This document shows, in pieces, positions 9,535-17,890 of a DNA stretch of 64,000 nt. The notes beneath the pieces are model-generated. The model was not told the origin of the DNA. It saw only the letters and a list, made by a program, of their open reading frames with translations, and made no database searches. Where the stretch lies: NCBI GenBank assembly GCA_963678275.1, contig OY782765.1, positions 5,518,001-5,582,000 on the forward strand, in the 5' to 3' direction. Source of the DNA: G963677445 sp963678275. GTDB lineage: Bacteria; Bacteroidota; Ignavibacteria; Ignavibacteriales; Melioribacteraceae. The first letter of the stretch is position 1; every line of letters starts with the position of its first letter. The position numbers and the translations under genes are program-made.

Positions 9535-10899
9535 TTAATGCGCATTCATACACCTGTTTCCGGTTAATATAATTGCGTTTCTGTTGTTGCCTCCTGTCGC
9601 AACTAAAATATCATTTTTAACATAAATTGAAGTATATGAACCATTTGATAATTTTATTCCTTGATAATTATCTTTCCAGGAAACTCCGTTATAATGAAGA
9701 AAATCACCAAAAGCGCCTACACAAAAAACATCATTAATGTTTATTCCATAAACTGATGTTGTGGCATATTCAGTTAAATCCAGTGGATCATTTCTCCAAT
9801 TCAAATCTGTAAGCTCTCTTTTCTGATATATACCAGACCCTGCGACAAAATATTGTCTGTTAGTTACAAACCATACAGTCAAAAGAGGCCACATTTGTTC
9901 ACTAGTTGAATTAAACGTAATATTAGAATTATTTATTACTAAAATTTCTTTTTCAAATCCAGAACCATAATTCGATGCCACAGCCAAAATTTCCCACTGC
10001 CCCGTTTTTCCATTGTAGTCCCCCCATATATCATTGATATTCAGCTCTGTGCCGCTTTCGATTTTTTGCCAGAGACTTCCATCATAATAGACAATCGCGC
10101 CATCATTACCGACTAGGTAAATATTATCTTCATCCGATGCCCAAATTTCATTTACGGCTCCGTTTAAAAGAGAGTTCATACCGCAATCGAGACTGACTGT
10201 ATGGCCATCAAACCATCCGATGGCGCCGCCGTTTGTGATAAGAATATTTTCTGAATCTATCGCCCAAATCGATTTTAGCAGCGGGTATTCCACAAGACTG
10301 CATTCTCCGCGAAAATATATCTGTTCAAGAGACCAGCTATTTCCATCCCAGTGAACCGCGTTATATTTCTTATAACCGAGAGAACTTGTATCCTCAATAA
10401 ATATTTCACCTACCGCCCATATATTATTCTCATCTATTATCGCCACATCACGAAGAGAGCTGCTCCCAGTTTCCCCGCCAAAGGTAAGCATATCGAAAGT
10501 GAAATCATGGCTCGTGGTATCCATAGTTGTAACAGAAAGTTTGTTTGATGGAGGGTGCAGGCTGTCCGTAGCGGTGAACCATACCATAAAACTATAACCC
10601 TGGCCTGGTAAAAGTGAATCAATATAAAAAAGGGTGTCATCTGTCGTTAAGGAAAACTGAAATGAAAGAGAATCACCGGAGGGATTATACTGTCTTAAAA
10701 TTAGCTCCGCGGGAAATTCAATATCTTCCGAAGTTAATTTCAGCCAGGCTTCAGTGCAGTGGGCGTCATCCTCAGCCAGCCCGAGTGAAGGTATAACAAC
10801 CGGGTCGGGGGGGTCTTCTTTATCGGGGGGTTCGGTGGTTGTGCAGCTAAAAATAAAAAGTGTCAAAAATAAAGAAATAAAAAAACTCGCTATCCTCAT
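9535..10899 (-). CDS. Lipoprotein L4 of the tandem array, with a T-derived tail
   Basis: 454-residue lipoprotein (MRIASFF signal, B-type FN3-like domain with WLKLTSEDIEFPAEL). The middle module FRGECSLVEYPLLKSIWAID ... GGAIGWFDGHTVSLDCGMNS is shared with L5, L7 and L8. The variable C-terminal third begins NYGSGFEKEIL. Where most sister genes end in TGIR-stop, this one ends TGNRCMNAH. The DNA of that tail and the following 50 bases aligns with the 3' end of the T1/T2 stubs (RNRGMSAHPQS and the bases after), so the tail appears to be a remnant of a deleted T gene fused to the lipoprotein. Confidence 0.85.
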   Translation of the reverse strand: MRIASFFISLFLTLFIFSCTTTEPPDKEDPPDPVVIPSLGLAEDDAHCTEAWLKLTSEDIEFPAELILRQYNPSGDSLSFQFSLTTDDTLFYIDSLLPGQGYSFMVWFTATDSLHPPSNKLSVTTMDTTSHDFTFDMLTFGGETGSSSLRDVAIIDENNIWAVGEIFIEDTSSLGYKKYNAVHWDGNSWSLEQIYFRGECSLVEYPLLKSIWAIDSENILITNGGAIGWFDGHTVSLDCGMNSLLNGAVNEIWASDEDNIYLVGNDGAIVYYDGSLWQKIESGTELNINDIWGDYNGKTGQWEILAVASNYGSGFEKEILVINNSNITFNSTSEQMWPLLTVWFVTNRQYFVAGSGIYQKRELTDLNWRNDPLDLTEYATTSVYGININDVFCVGAFGDFLHYNGVSWKDNYQGIKLSNGSYTSIYVKNDILVATGGNNRNAIILTGNRCMNAH

Positions 10900-10972
10900 A
10901 TTACTCCTCTTGTTTTTGCTGAACTGAAAATAAGAAAAAATGATGTTATTGTCTATGGGGAAATTTATAGAG
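10900..10972 (-). promoter_or_regulatory. Conserved leader shared by the lipoprotein genes
   Basis: About 60 bp directly upstream of L4. On the minus strand it runs from CCATAGACAATAACATC through CTTATTTTCAGTTCAGC to GAGGAGTAAT-ATG. Nearly identical leaders precede L2, L3 and L5-L8; L1 has a different one. Conservation of the non-coding part as well as the ribosome site suggests a shared control region (promoter or 5' UTR) duplicated with each cassette. I cannot place -10/-35 elements with confidence. Confidence 0.5.
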
Positions 10973-10986
10973 AGGGGCGATAAAAC

Positions 10987-11478
10987 TCAACTTTGCGGAT
11001 GCGCGCTCATGCCCCTGTTACGTTTTTGATTGTTATACCCGGAATCCTTCAGATCAGCTATCCAGGGATCACGGAAAACTATTATTCCGGCGGCCGGAAT
11101 AAGTCCCTCCAGACTGTTTCTAATTATTATGCCGGTGTGGGTTTCATCAAAATATGAAACTAACATATTTGTTAATGGTGTTATCTCAAAAGTTTTAAAA
11201 TTTACAACATCTGACATTTGCAAATTCCAGTTACAATACTTTTCACCGTCTATAAGTAATTGGCTGCCCAATATAGTTTGATTTTGATATAATGGAAAGT
11301 CAATATCGGTTCCAGGCTGTATTATTTCATCAAAGTCATTGCCATCCCATAAATTAAGTTCTCCTACTTGGGAGTTGTCACTTTTAACCTGATCAATAAT
11401 TACATTTTTTGTTTGTCCAAATATTGAGACTGAAAGAAATGAAATTAAAAAAACTAAAAAAAATATCCTTTTCTGCAT
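10987..11478 (-). CDS. T1: truncated T-family secreted protein (N-terminal domain only)
   Basis: 163-residue open frame with a signal peptide (MQKRIFFLVFLISFLSVSIFG) and a strong ribosome site (TGGAGGTATATC-ATG). It covers only the N-terminal domain of the 902-residue T protein: the conserved THTGIIIRNSLEG, then FRDPWIADLKD, then RNRGMSAHPQS and a stop. In the full-length T protein the RNRGMS motif is followed by about 740 more residues. It follows L5 by 50 bp, the same spacing as L1 to full-length T. It differs from T2 in its last residues only (HPQS versus HPHS). It could be a secreted small protein or a recombination donor; it lacks the T9SS sorting domain and should end in the periplasm. 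Confidence 0.75.
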   Translation of the reverse strand: MQKRIFFLVFLISFLSVSIFGQTKNVIIDQVKSDNSQVGELNLWDGNDFDEIIQPGTDIDFPLYQNQTILGSQLLIDGEKYCNWNLQMSDVVNFKTFEITPLTNMLVSYFDETHTGIIIRNSLEGLIPAAGIIVFRDPWIADLKDSGYNNQKRNRGMSAHPQS

Positions 11479-11528
11479 GATATACCTCCATTTTGTATGT
11501 ATTTATTTTGGTAGAATGTCTCCTTTGT

Positions 11529-12881
11529 CTATCTTATACCTGTAAGTATAGTAGCCTTTCTGTCAGTAAATCCTACAGCAACCAAAATATTTTCGTCTAA
11601 ATCTACTGAATAATACACTCCACTTAATACTCCGATATTATTCTGGTAACTAATCCAACTTTTTCCATTAAAATGCAGAATTTCACAGAACGCTCCAGCG
11701 ATCAAAATATCAGTTATACCATTTCCTTTTATACTATATACATGATAATCAGATATTCGATTATTTGAGTCATCTTTCCAAACTAAATCCTCTAAATATT
11801 TCTTCTCATAAATTCCAGAGCCAACAATGTAGTATTTAATATCGGGTTTAAACCAAACACCACTTAATGTCCAATCAATCCCTTCTTTCGAAATAATGCT
11901 AACCGTAGAGCCACAAATCTTCAGAACTTCTTTTTCATAACTTTGTAAAATATTTGAAGCCACGGCCAAAATCTCCCACTCTCCGGTTTTATGGTTGTAA
12001 TCTCCCCAGATATCATTTATATTCAGCTCTGTGCCACTTTCGATTTTTTGCCAGAGACTTCCATCATAATAGACAATCGCGCCATCATTACCGACGAGGT
12101 AAATATTATCCTCGTCCGATGCCCAAATTTCATTTACGGCTCCGTTTAAAAGAGAGTTCATACCGCAATCGAGACTGACTGTATGGCCATCAAACCATCC
12201 GATGGCGCCGCCGTTTGTGATAAGAATATTTTCTGAATCTATCGCCCAAATCGATTTTAGCAGCGGGTATTCCACAAGACTGCATTCTCCGCGAAAATAT
12301 ATCTGTTCAAGAGACCAGCTATTTCCATCCCAGTGAACCGCGTTATATTTCTTATAACCGAGAGAACTTGTATCCTCAATAAATATTTCACCTACCGCCC
12401 ATATATTATTCTCATCTATTATCGCCACATCACGAAGAGAGCTGCTCCCAGTTTCCCCTCCAAAAGTTAGCATATCGAAAGTGAAATCATGGCTTGTGGT
12501 ATCCATTGTTGTAACAGAAAGTTTATTTGAAGGAGGGTGCAGGCTGTCCGTAGCGGTGAACCATGCCATAAAACTATAACCCTTGCCTGGTAAAAGTGAA
12601 TCAAGATGGAAAAGGGTGTCATCTGTCGTTAAGGAAAACTGAAATGAAAGAGAATCACCGGAGGGATTATACTGTCTTAAAATTAGCTCCGCGGGAAATT
12701 CAATATCTTCCGAAGTTAATTTCAGCCAGGCTTCGGTGCAGTGGGCGTCATCCTCAGCCAGCCCGAGTGAAGGTATAACAACCGGGTCGGGGGGGTCTTC
12801 TTTATCGGGGGGTTCGGTGGTTGTGCAGCTAAAAATAAAAAGTGTCAAAAATAAAGAAATAAAAAAAACCGCTGTCCTCAT
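11529..12881 (-). CDS. Lipoprotein L5 of the tandem array
   Basis: 450-residue lipoprotein (MRTAVFF signal, Cys19, linker PPDKEDPPDP, B-type FN3-like domain, CGMNS-type middle module). The C-terminal third is unlike L1-L4 and L6 but close to L7: ISKEGIDWTLSGVWFKPDIK and VYYSVDLDENILVAVG, ending TILTGIR. L5 plus T1 is one copy of a segmental duplication whose other copy is L7 plus T2, with a constant offset of 3464-3465 bp. Function unknown. Confidence 0.85.
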   Translation of the reverse strand: MRTAVFFISLFLTLFIFSCTTTEPPDKEDPPDPVVIPSLGLAEDDAHCTEAWLKLTSEDIEFPAELILRQYNPSGDSLSFQFSLTTDDTLFHLDSLLPGKGYSFMAWFTATDSLHPPSNKLSVTTMDTTSHDFTFDMLTFGGETGSSSLRDVAIIDENNIWAVGEIFIEDTSSLGYKKYNAVHWDGNSWSLEQIYFRGECSLVEYPLLKSIWAIDSENILITNGGAIGWFDGHTVSLDCGMNSLLNGAVNEIWASDEDNIYLVGNDGAIVYYDGSLWQKIESGTELNINDIWGDYNHKTGEWEILAVASNILQSYEKEVLKICGSTVSIISKEGIDWTLSGVWFKPDIKYYIVGSGIYEKKYLEDLVWKDDSNNRISDYHVYSIKGNGITDILIAGAFCEILHFNGKSWISYQNNIGVLSGVYYSVDLDENILVAVGFTDRKATILTGIR

Positions 12882-13026
12882 ATTACTCCTCTTGTTTTTG
12901 CTGAACTGAAAATAAGAAAAAATGATGTAATTGTCATATCTATGCTGATTGTAGAAGTAATAAAATCTTAAATAATATCATACTGTTCCCTTTAAAATAA
13001 CAACTGAATTGATTAGTAATTATTTT

Positions 13027-14364
13027 TTATCGTATTCCGGCAGTAATTATAGCGCTGTTTTCAACTCTTCCAACCGCAACCAGGATGTTATCTTTAATAT
13101 CAACTGCCCTATACCTACCATGAAAAGTTGATAAAACATCTTCCGAAAAGTGTTTCCAGGAGAGGCCGTTGAAATGAGAAAGCAATCCAAAGGCGCCTGA
13201 AACCAGGATGTCATTTATTTCCTGTCCTCTTATTTTATCTTTGTATAAAGTTATAAATGAGCTGTCTTTCACCCAATCACTGCCCAATGAATTATTTGAA
13301 TACAATCCGTCACCGCATGTGTAATATTTATTATGTGTCAAAAAATAAATTGATTTAAGACTCCAGGGTAATCCGCTATTATTTATATTCTGAACAGTCA
13401 ATTCTGAAATTTTCAAGATTGCGTTGCTGTCCATTATTGTAGTATTTGATGCAACCACAAGAATTTCCCATTCTCTTGTTTTTTCATTATAGTCCCCCCA
13501 AATATCATTGATATTCAGCTCTGTGCCGCTTTCGATTTTTTGCCAGTAAGTACCATCATAAAGAGCAATATTTCCATCATTGCCAACAATATAGAGATTA
13601 TCTGTTCCGGTCCCCCACATTTCATTTATCAGGGAAGAAAAAGCGCTTCCCGTTTCTATTGGATTGTATGAATGGCCATCCCAGTGAATCAGATTCCCAG
13701 CTCCAAACCAGATATCATTTTCACCGAAAGCTTCAATAGCATATATTCCCCCATATATAGTTGAACTGCCATAATAATATGGAATTCTTTTGAGGCGCCA
13801 CTCATAACCATCCCAATGAACCGCGTTATAAGTTGAATACCCGCGACTGCTTGAATCGCCAATAGTTATTTCTCCAACAGCCCAGATATTATTTCCATCT
13901 ATTATCGCGCAATCGTATAGGGCGCAGCTCCCATAGTCACCACCAAAAGTAAGCATATCGAAAGTGAAATCATGGCTTGTGGTATCCATTGTTGTAACTG
14001 TAACTATATTTGAGGAAGGATGGAGGCTGTCAGGTTCGGGAAACGCCGCTATAAAACTGTATTCTTTATCGGGCCAAAGAGAATCGATATGGAGTAGTGT
14101 ATCGTTAGTCGCGATATTGATGAGTATCGAAATCGAATCGCCAGCGGGATTATATTGCCATAAAACAAGTTCGGCGGGGAGTTCGAGGCTGTCCGCGCTG
14201 AGTTTAAGCCATGATTCCACGCAGTGGGTATCATCTTCAGTTAAAGTAAGTGAAGGAATAACAACCGGGTCGGGAGGATCTTCTTTATCGGGGGGTTCGG
14301 TGGTTGTGCAGCTAAAAATAAAAAGTGTCAAAAATAAAGAAATAAAAAAACTCGCTATCCTCAT
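13027..14364 (-). CDS. Lipoprotein L6: chimera of L1-type 5' part and L3-type middle
   Basis: 445-residue lipoprotein. Its N-terminal part up to NDIWFGAG matches L1 (A-type FN3-like domain, CALYDCAIID, LKRIPYYYGSS, GGIYAIEAF). From NLIHWDGHSYNPIETG to the GDYNEKTREWEI segment it matches L3 instead, nearly base for base. The switch lies near 13700-13715. The C-terminal third is unique to this copy (TTIMDSNAILKISEL..., ending AIITAGIR). It sits between T2 (88 bp upstream) and L5 (145 bp downstream). Confidence 0.85.
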   Translation of the reverse strand: MRIASFFISLFLTLFIFSCTTTEPPDKEDPPDPVVIPSLTLTEDDTHCVESWLKLSADSLELPAELVLWQYNPAGDSISILINIATNDTLLHIDSLWPDKEYSFIAAFPEPDSLHPSSNIVTVTTMDTTSHDFTFDMLTFGGDYGSCALYDCAIIDGNNIWAVGEITIGDSSSRGYSTYNAVHWDGYEWRLKRIPYYYGSSTIYGGIYAIEAFGENDIWFGAGNLIHWDGHSYNPIETGSAFSSLINEMWGTGTDNLYIVGNDGNIALYDGTYWQKIESGTELNINDIWGDYNEKTREWEILVVASNTTIMDSNAILKISELTVQNINNSGLPWSLKSIYFLTHNKYYTCGDGLYSNNSLGSDWVKDSSFITLYKDKIRGQEINDILVSGAFGLLSHFNGLSWKHFSEDVLSTFHGRYRAVDIKDNILVAVGRVENSAIITAGIR

Positions 14365-14451
14365 ATTACTCCTCTTGTTTTTGCTGAACTGAAAATAAGA
14401 AAAAATGATGTTATTGTCTATGGGGAAATTTATAGAGAGGGGCGATAAAAC

Positions 14452-14943
14452 TCAACTATGCGGATGCGCGCTCATGCCCCTGTTACGTTTTTGATTGTTA
14501 TACCCGGAATCCTTCAGATCAGCTATCCAGGGATCACGGAAAACTATTATTCCGGCGGCCGGAATAAGTCCCTCCAGACTGTTTCTAATTATTATGCCGG
14601 TGTGGGTTTCATCAAAATATGAAACTAACATATTTGTTAATGGTGTTATCTCAAAAGTTTTAAAATTTACAACATCTGACATTTGCAAATTCCAGTTACA
14701 ATACTTTTCACCGTCTATAAGTAATTGGCTGCCCAATATAGTTTGATTTTGATATAATGGAAAGTCAATATCGGTTCCAGGCTGTATTATTTCATCAAAG
14801 TCATTGCCATCCCATAAATTAAGTTCTCCTACTTGGGAGTTGTCACTTTTAACCTGATCAATAATTACATTTTTTGTTTGTCCAAATATTGAGACTGAAA
14901 GAAATGAAATTAAAAAAACTAAAAAAAATATCCTTTTCTGCAT
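14452..14943 (-). CDS. T2: truncated T-family secreted protein, near-identical to T1
   Basis: 163-residue open frame, the same as T1 apart from one residue near the end (AHPHS). The ribosome site TGGAGGTATATC-ATG and signal peptide are intact. It follows L7 by 49 bp. The near identity at DNA level with T1, compared with the more diverged flanking lipoproteins, indicates a recent duplication or gene conversion of this stretch. Confidence 0.75.
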   Translation of the reverse strand: MQKRIFFLVFLISFLSVSIFGQTKNVIIDQVKSDNSQVGELNLWDGNDFDEIIQPGTDIDFPLYQNQTILGSQLLIDGEKYCNWNLQMSDVVNFKTFEITPLTNMLVSYFDETHTGIIIRNSLEGLIPAAGIIVFRDPWIADLKDSGYNNQKRNRGMSAHPHS

Positions 14944-14992
14944 GATATACCTCCATTTTTTTGTTTTTATTTTGATAGAATGCCTTCTTTGT

Positions 14993-16345
14993 CTATCTTA
15001 TACCGGTAAGTATAGTAGCCTTTCTGTCAGTAAATCCTACAGCAACCAAAATATCTTCGTATAAATCTACTGAATAATACACTCCACTTAATACTCCGAT
15101 ATTATTCTGGTAACTTATCCAACTTTTTCCATTAAAATGCAGGATTTCACAAAACGCACCAGCGATCAAAATATCATTGATATTATTTCCTCTTATACTA
15201 TACACATGATAATCAGTTATTCGATTATTTGAATCATATTTCCAAATTAAATTCTCCAAATATTTTTTTTCATATATTCCTGAGCCAATAGCGTAGTATT
15301 TAATATCAGGTTTAAACCAAACACTACTTAATGTCCAATCAATCCCTTCTTTCGAAATTAAACTAACCTTGGAGCCTTGAATTTTCAGAACTTCTTTATC
15401 ATAGCTTTGTAAAATATTCGAGGCCACCGCAAGAATTTCCCATTCTCTTGTTTTTTCATTATAGTCCCCCCATATATCATTGATATTCAGCTCTGTGCCG
15501 CTTTCGATTTTTTGCCAGAGACTTCCATCATAATAGACAATCGCGCCATCATTACCGACGAGGTAAATATTATCTTCATCCGATGCCCAAATTTCATTTA
15601 CGGCTCCGTTTAAAAGAGAGTTCATACCGCAATCGAGACTGACTGTATGGCCATCAAACCATCCGATGGCGCCGCCGTTTGTGATAAGAATATTTTCTGA
15701 ATCTATCGCCCAAATCGATTTTAGCAGCGGGTATTCCACAAGACTGCATTCTCCGCGAAAATATATCTGTTCAAGAGACCAGCTATTTCCATCCCAGTGA
15801 ACCGCGTTATATTTCTTATAACCGAGAGAATTTGTATCCTCAATAAATATTTCACCTACCGCCCATATATTATTCTCATCTATTATCGCCACATCACGAA
15901 GAGAGCTGCTACCTGTTTCACCTCCAAAGGTAAGCATATCGAAAGTGAAATCATGGCTTGTGGTATCCATGGTTGTCACAGAAAGTTTGTTTGATGGAGG
16001 GTGCAGGCTGTCCGTAGCGGTGAACCATGCCATAAAACTATAACCCTTGCCTGGTAAAAGTGAATCAATATAAAAAAGGGTGTCATCTGTCGTTAATGAA
16101 AACTGAAATGAAAGAGAATCACCGGAGGGATTATACTGTCTTAAAATTAGCTCCGCGGGAAATTCAATATCTTCCGAAGTTAATTTCAGCCAGGCTTCAG
16201 TGCAATGGGCGTCATCCTCAGCCAGCCCCAGGGAAGGTATAACAACCGGGTCGGGGGGGTCTTCTTCATCGGGGGGTTCGGTGGTTGTACAGCTAAAAAT
16301 AAAAAGTGTCAAAAATAAAGAAATAAAAAAACTCGCTATCCTCAT
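14993..16345 (-). CDS. Lipoprotein L7 of the tandem array
   Basis: 450-residue lipoprotein, the duplicate of L5 (B-type FN3-like domain, CGMNS middle module, KEGIDWTLSSVWFKPDIK in the C-terminal third, ending TILTGIR). The N-terminal two thirds are almost identical to L5; differences concentrate in the C-terminal third (for example KYYAIGSGIYEKKYLENLIW against KYYIVGSGIYEKKYLEDLVW), so divergence is uneven along the gene. The linker has PPDEEDPP where others have PPDKEDPP. Confidence 0.85.
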   Translation of the reverse strand: MRIASFFISLFLTLFIFSCTTTEPPDEEDPPDPVVIPSLGLAEDDAHCTEAWLKLTSEDIEFPAELILRQYNPSGDSLSFQFSLTTDDTLFYIDSLLPGKGYSFMAWFTATDSLHPPSNKLSVTTMDTTSHDFTFDMLTFGGETGSSSLRDVAIIDENNIWAVGEIFIEDTNSLGYKKYNAVHWDGNSWSLEQIYFRGECSLVEYPLLKSIWAIDSENILITNGGAIGWFDGHTVSLDCGMNSLLNGAVNEIWASDEDNIYLVGNDGAIVYYDGSLWQKIESGTELNINDIWGDYNEKTREWEILAVASNILQSYDKEVLKIQGSKVSLISKEGIDWTLSSVWFKPDIKYYAIGSGIYEKKYLENLIWKYDSNNRITDYHVYSIRGNNINDILIAGAFCEILHFNGKSWISYQNNIGVLSGVYYSVDLYEDILVAVGFTDRKATILTGIR

Positions 16346-16434
16346 ATTACTCCTCTTGTTTTTACTGAACTGAAAATAAGAAAAAATGATGTAATTGTCT
16401 ATGGTAAAATGAGGGGAGGGAGGTGTGACGAAAC

Positions 16435-17808
16435 TTATCTTGCTGAAAAATCTTTCATACTTCTTGTTCCGGTTAAAATGATCGCACTTAAGTAATTATA
16501 TCCAACGGCAACAAGAATATCATCGAAAATTTTTATTTCGCTATAACTACCATTCTCTAAACTGACTTCAGTATATTCATTTTTCCACGAGATACCATTG
16601 TAATGTAAAAAGTCACCATATGCCCCAACACAAATTATATCATTTAAAGCATTTCCTCTAATACAAGTGGTTGAATATATTGTAATTTCTTTCGCAATAT
16701 CCGGCCATAAATCTTTTTGGAAAAAATCTCTTTTATAAATTCCGGAACCTGCCACATAGTAACATCTATCGGAAATAAACCAACTGGTAAGAAGAGATTC
16801 CATATATGAAGCTGGAGTGATTTTATTGACAACCATTCCTTTAATCGAAAGTATTTCTTTTTGTGAGCTTGAACCAAAATTCGATGCCACAGCCAAAATT
16901 TCCCACTCTCCGGTTTTTCCATTGTAGTCCCCCCAAATATCATTGATATTCAGCTCTGTGCCGCTTTCGATTTTTTGCCATAGACTTCCATCATAATGGA
17001 CAATCGCGCCATCATTACCGACGAGGTAAATATTATCTTCGTCCGATGCCCAAATTTCATTTACGGCTCCGTTTAAAAGAGAGTTCATACCGCAATCGAG
17101 ACTGACTGTATGGCCATCAAACCATCCGATGGCGCCACCGTTTGTGATAAGAATATTTTCTGAATCTATTGCCCAAATCGATTTTAGCAGCGGGTATTCC
17201 ACAAGACTGCATTCTCCGCGAAAATATATCTGTTCAAGTGACCAGCTATTTCCATCCCAGTGAACCGCGTTATATTTCTTATAACCGAGAGAACTTGTAT
17301 CCTCAATAAATATTTCGCCAACCGCCCATATATTATTCTCATTTATTATCGCTACATCATGAAGAGAACTGCTCCCAGTTTCCCCACCAAAGGTAAGCAT
17401 ATCGAAAGTGAAATCATGGCTCGTGGTATCCATAGTTGTAACAGAAAGTTTGTTTGATGGAGGGTGCAGGCTGTCCGTAGCGGTGAACCATACCATAAAA
17501 CTATAACCCTGGCCTGGTAAAAGTGAATCAATATAAAAAAGGGTGTCATCTGTCGTTAAGGAAAACTGAAATGAAAGAGAATCACCGGAGGGATTATACT
17601 GTCTTAAAATTAGCTCCGCGGGAAATTCAATATCTTCCGAAGTTAATTTCAGCCAGGCTTCAGTGCAGTGGGCGTCATCCTCAGCCAGCCCGAGTGAAGG
17701 TATAACAACCGGGTCGGGGGGGTCTTCTTTATCGGGGGGTTCGGTGGTTGTGCAGCTAAAAATAAAAAGTGTCAAAAATAAAGAAATAAAAAAACTCGCT
17801 ATCCTCAT
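16435..17808 (-). CDS. Lipoprotein L8, first gene of the array in transcription order, with a T-derived tail
   Basis: 457-residue lipoprotein with MRIASFF signal, B-type FN3-like domain and CGMNS middle module. The C-terminal third is unique (NFGSSSQKEILSIKGMVVN...). It ends TGTRSMKDFSAR rather than TGIR. The tail and downstream DNA (AAGTTTCGTCACACCTCCC) are the same as after L4, again consistent with fusion to the remnant of a deleted T gene. It is the most upstream gene of the array. Confidence 0.85.
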   Translation of the reverse strand: MRIASFFISLFLTLFIFSCTTTEPPDKEDPPDPVVIPSLGLAEDDAHCTEAWLKLTSEDIEFPAELILRQYNPSGDSLSFQFSLTTDDTLFYIDSLLPGQGYSFMVWFTATDSLHPPSNKLSVTTMDTTSHDFTFDMLTFGGETGSSSLHDVAIINENNIWAVGEIFIEDTSSLGYKKYNAVHWDGNSWSLEQIYFRGECSLVEYPLLKSIWAIDSENILITNGGAIGWFDGHTVSLDCGMNSLLNGAVNEIWASDEDNIYLVGNDGAIVHYDGSLWQKIESGTELNINDIWGDYNGKTGEWEILAVASNFGSSSQKEILSIKGMVVNKITPASYMESLLTSWFISDRCYYVAGSGIYKRDFFQKDLWPDIAKEITIYSTTCIRGNALNDIICVGAYGDFLHYNGISWKNEYTEVSLENGSYSEIKIFDDILVAVGYNYLSAIILTGTRSMKDFSAR

Positions 17809-17890
17809 ATTACTCCTCTTGTTTTTGCTGAACTGAAAATAAGAAAAAATGATGTTATTGTCTATGGGGAAATTAAGGAAGAAGCAGAGT

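Larger units (their letters stand above)
10987..12881 (-). repeat. Segmental duplication copy 1 (T1 + L5)
   Basis: Starts and ends of T1 and L5 are offset from those of T2 and L7 by a constant 3464-3465 bp. Sequence across T1 is nearly identical to T2. Upstream of L5 and L7 the match breaks down: L6 and L8 are different genes. Confidence 0.8.
14452..16345 (-). repeat. Segmental duplication copy 2 (T2 + L7)
   Basis: Second copy of the 10987-12881 segment. L7 and L5 are near identical in their first two thirds and diverge in the last third. Confidence 0.8.

Noticed and set aside
9437..9553. Upstream start for L3 giving a 39-residue extension
   Set aside because: It would remove the signal peptide from the N terminus and run through the conserved leader; the GAGGAGTAAT-ATG start is shared by all copies.
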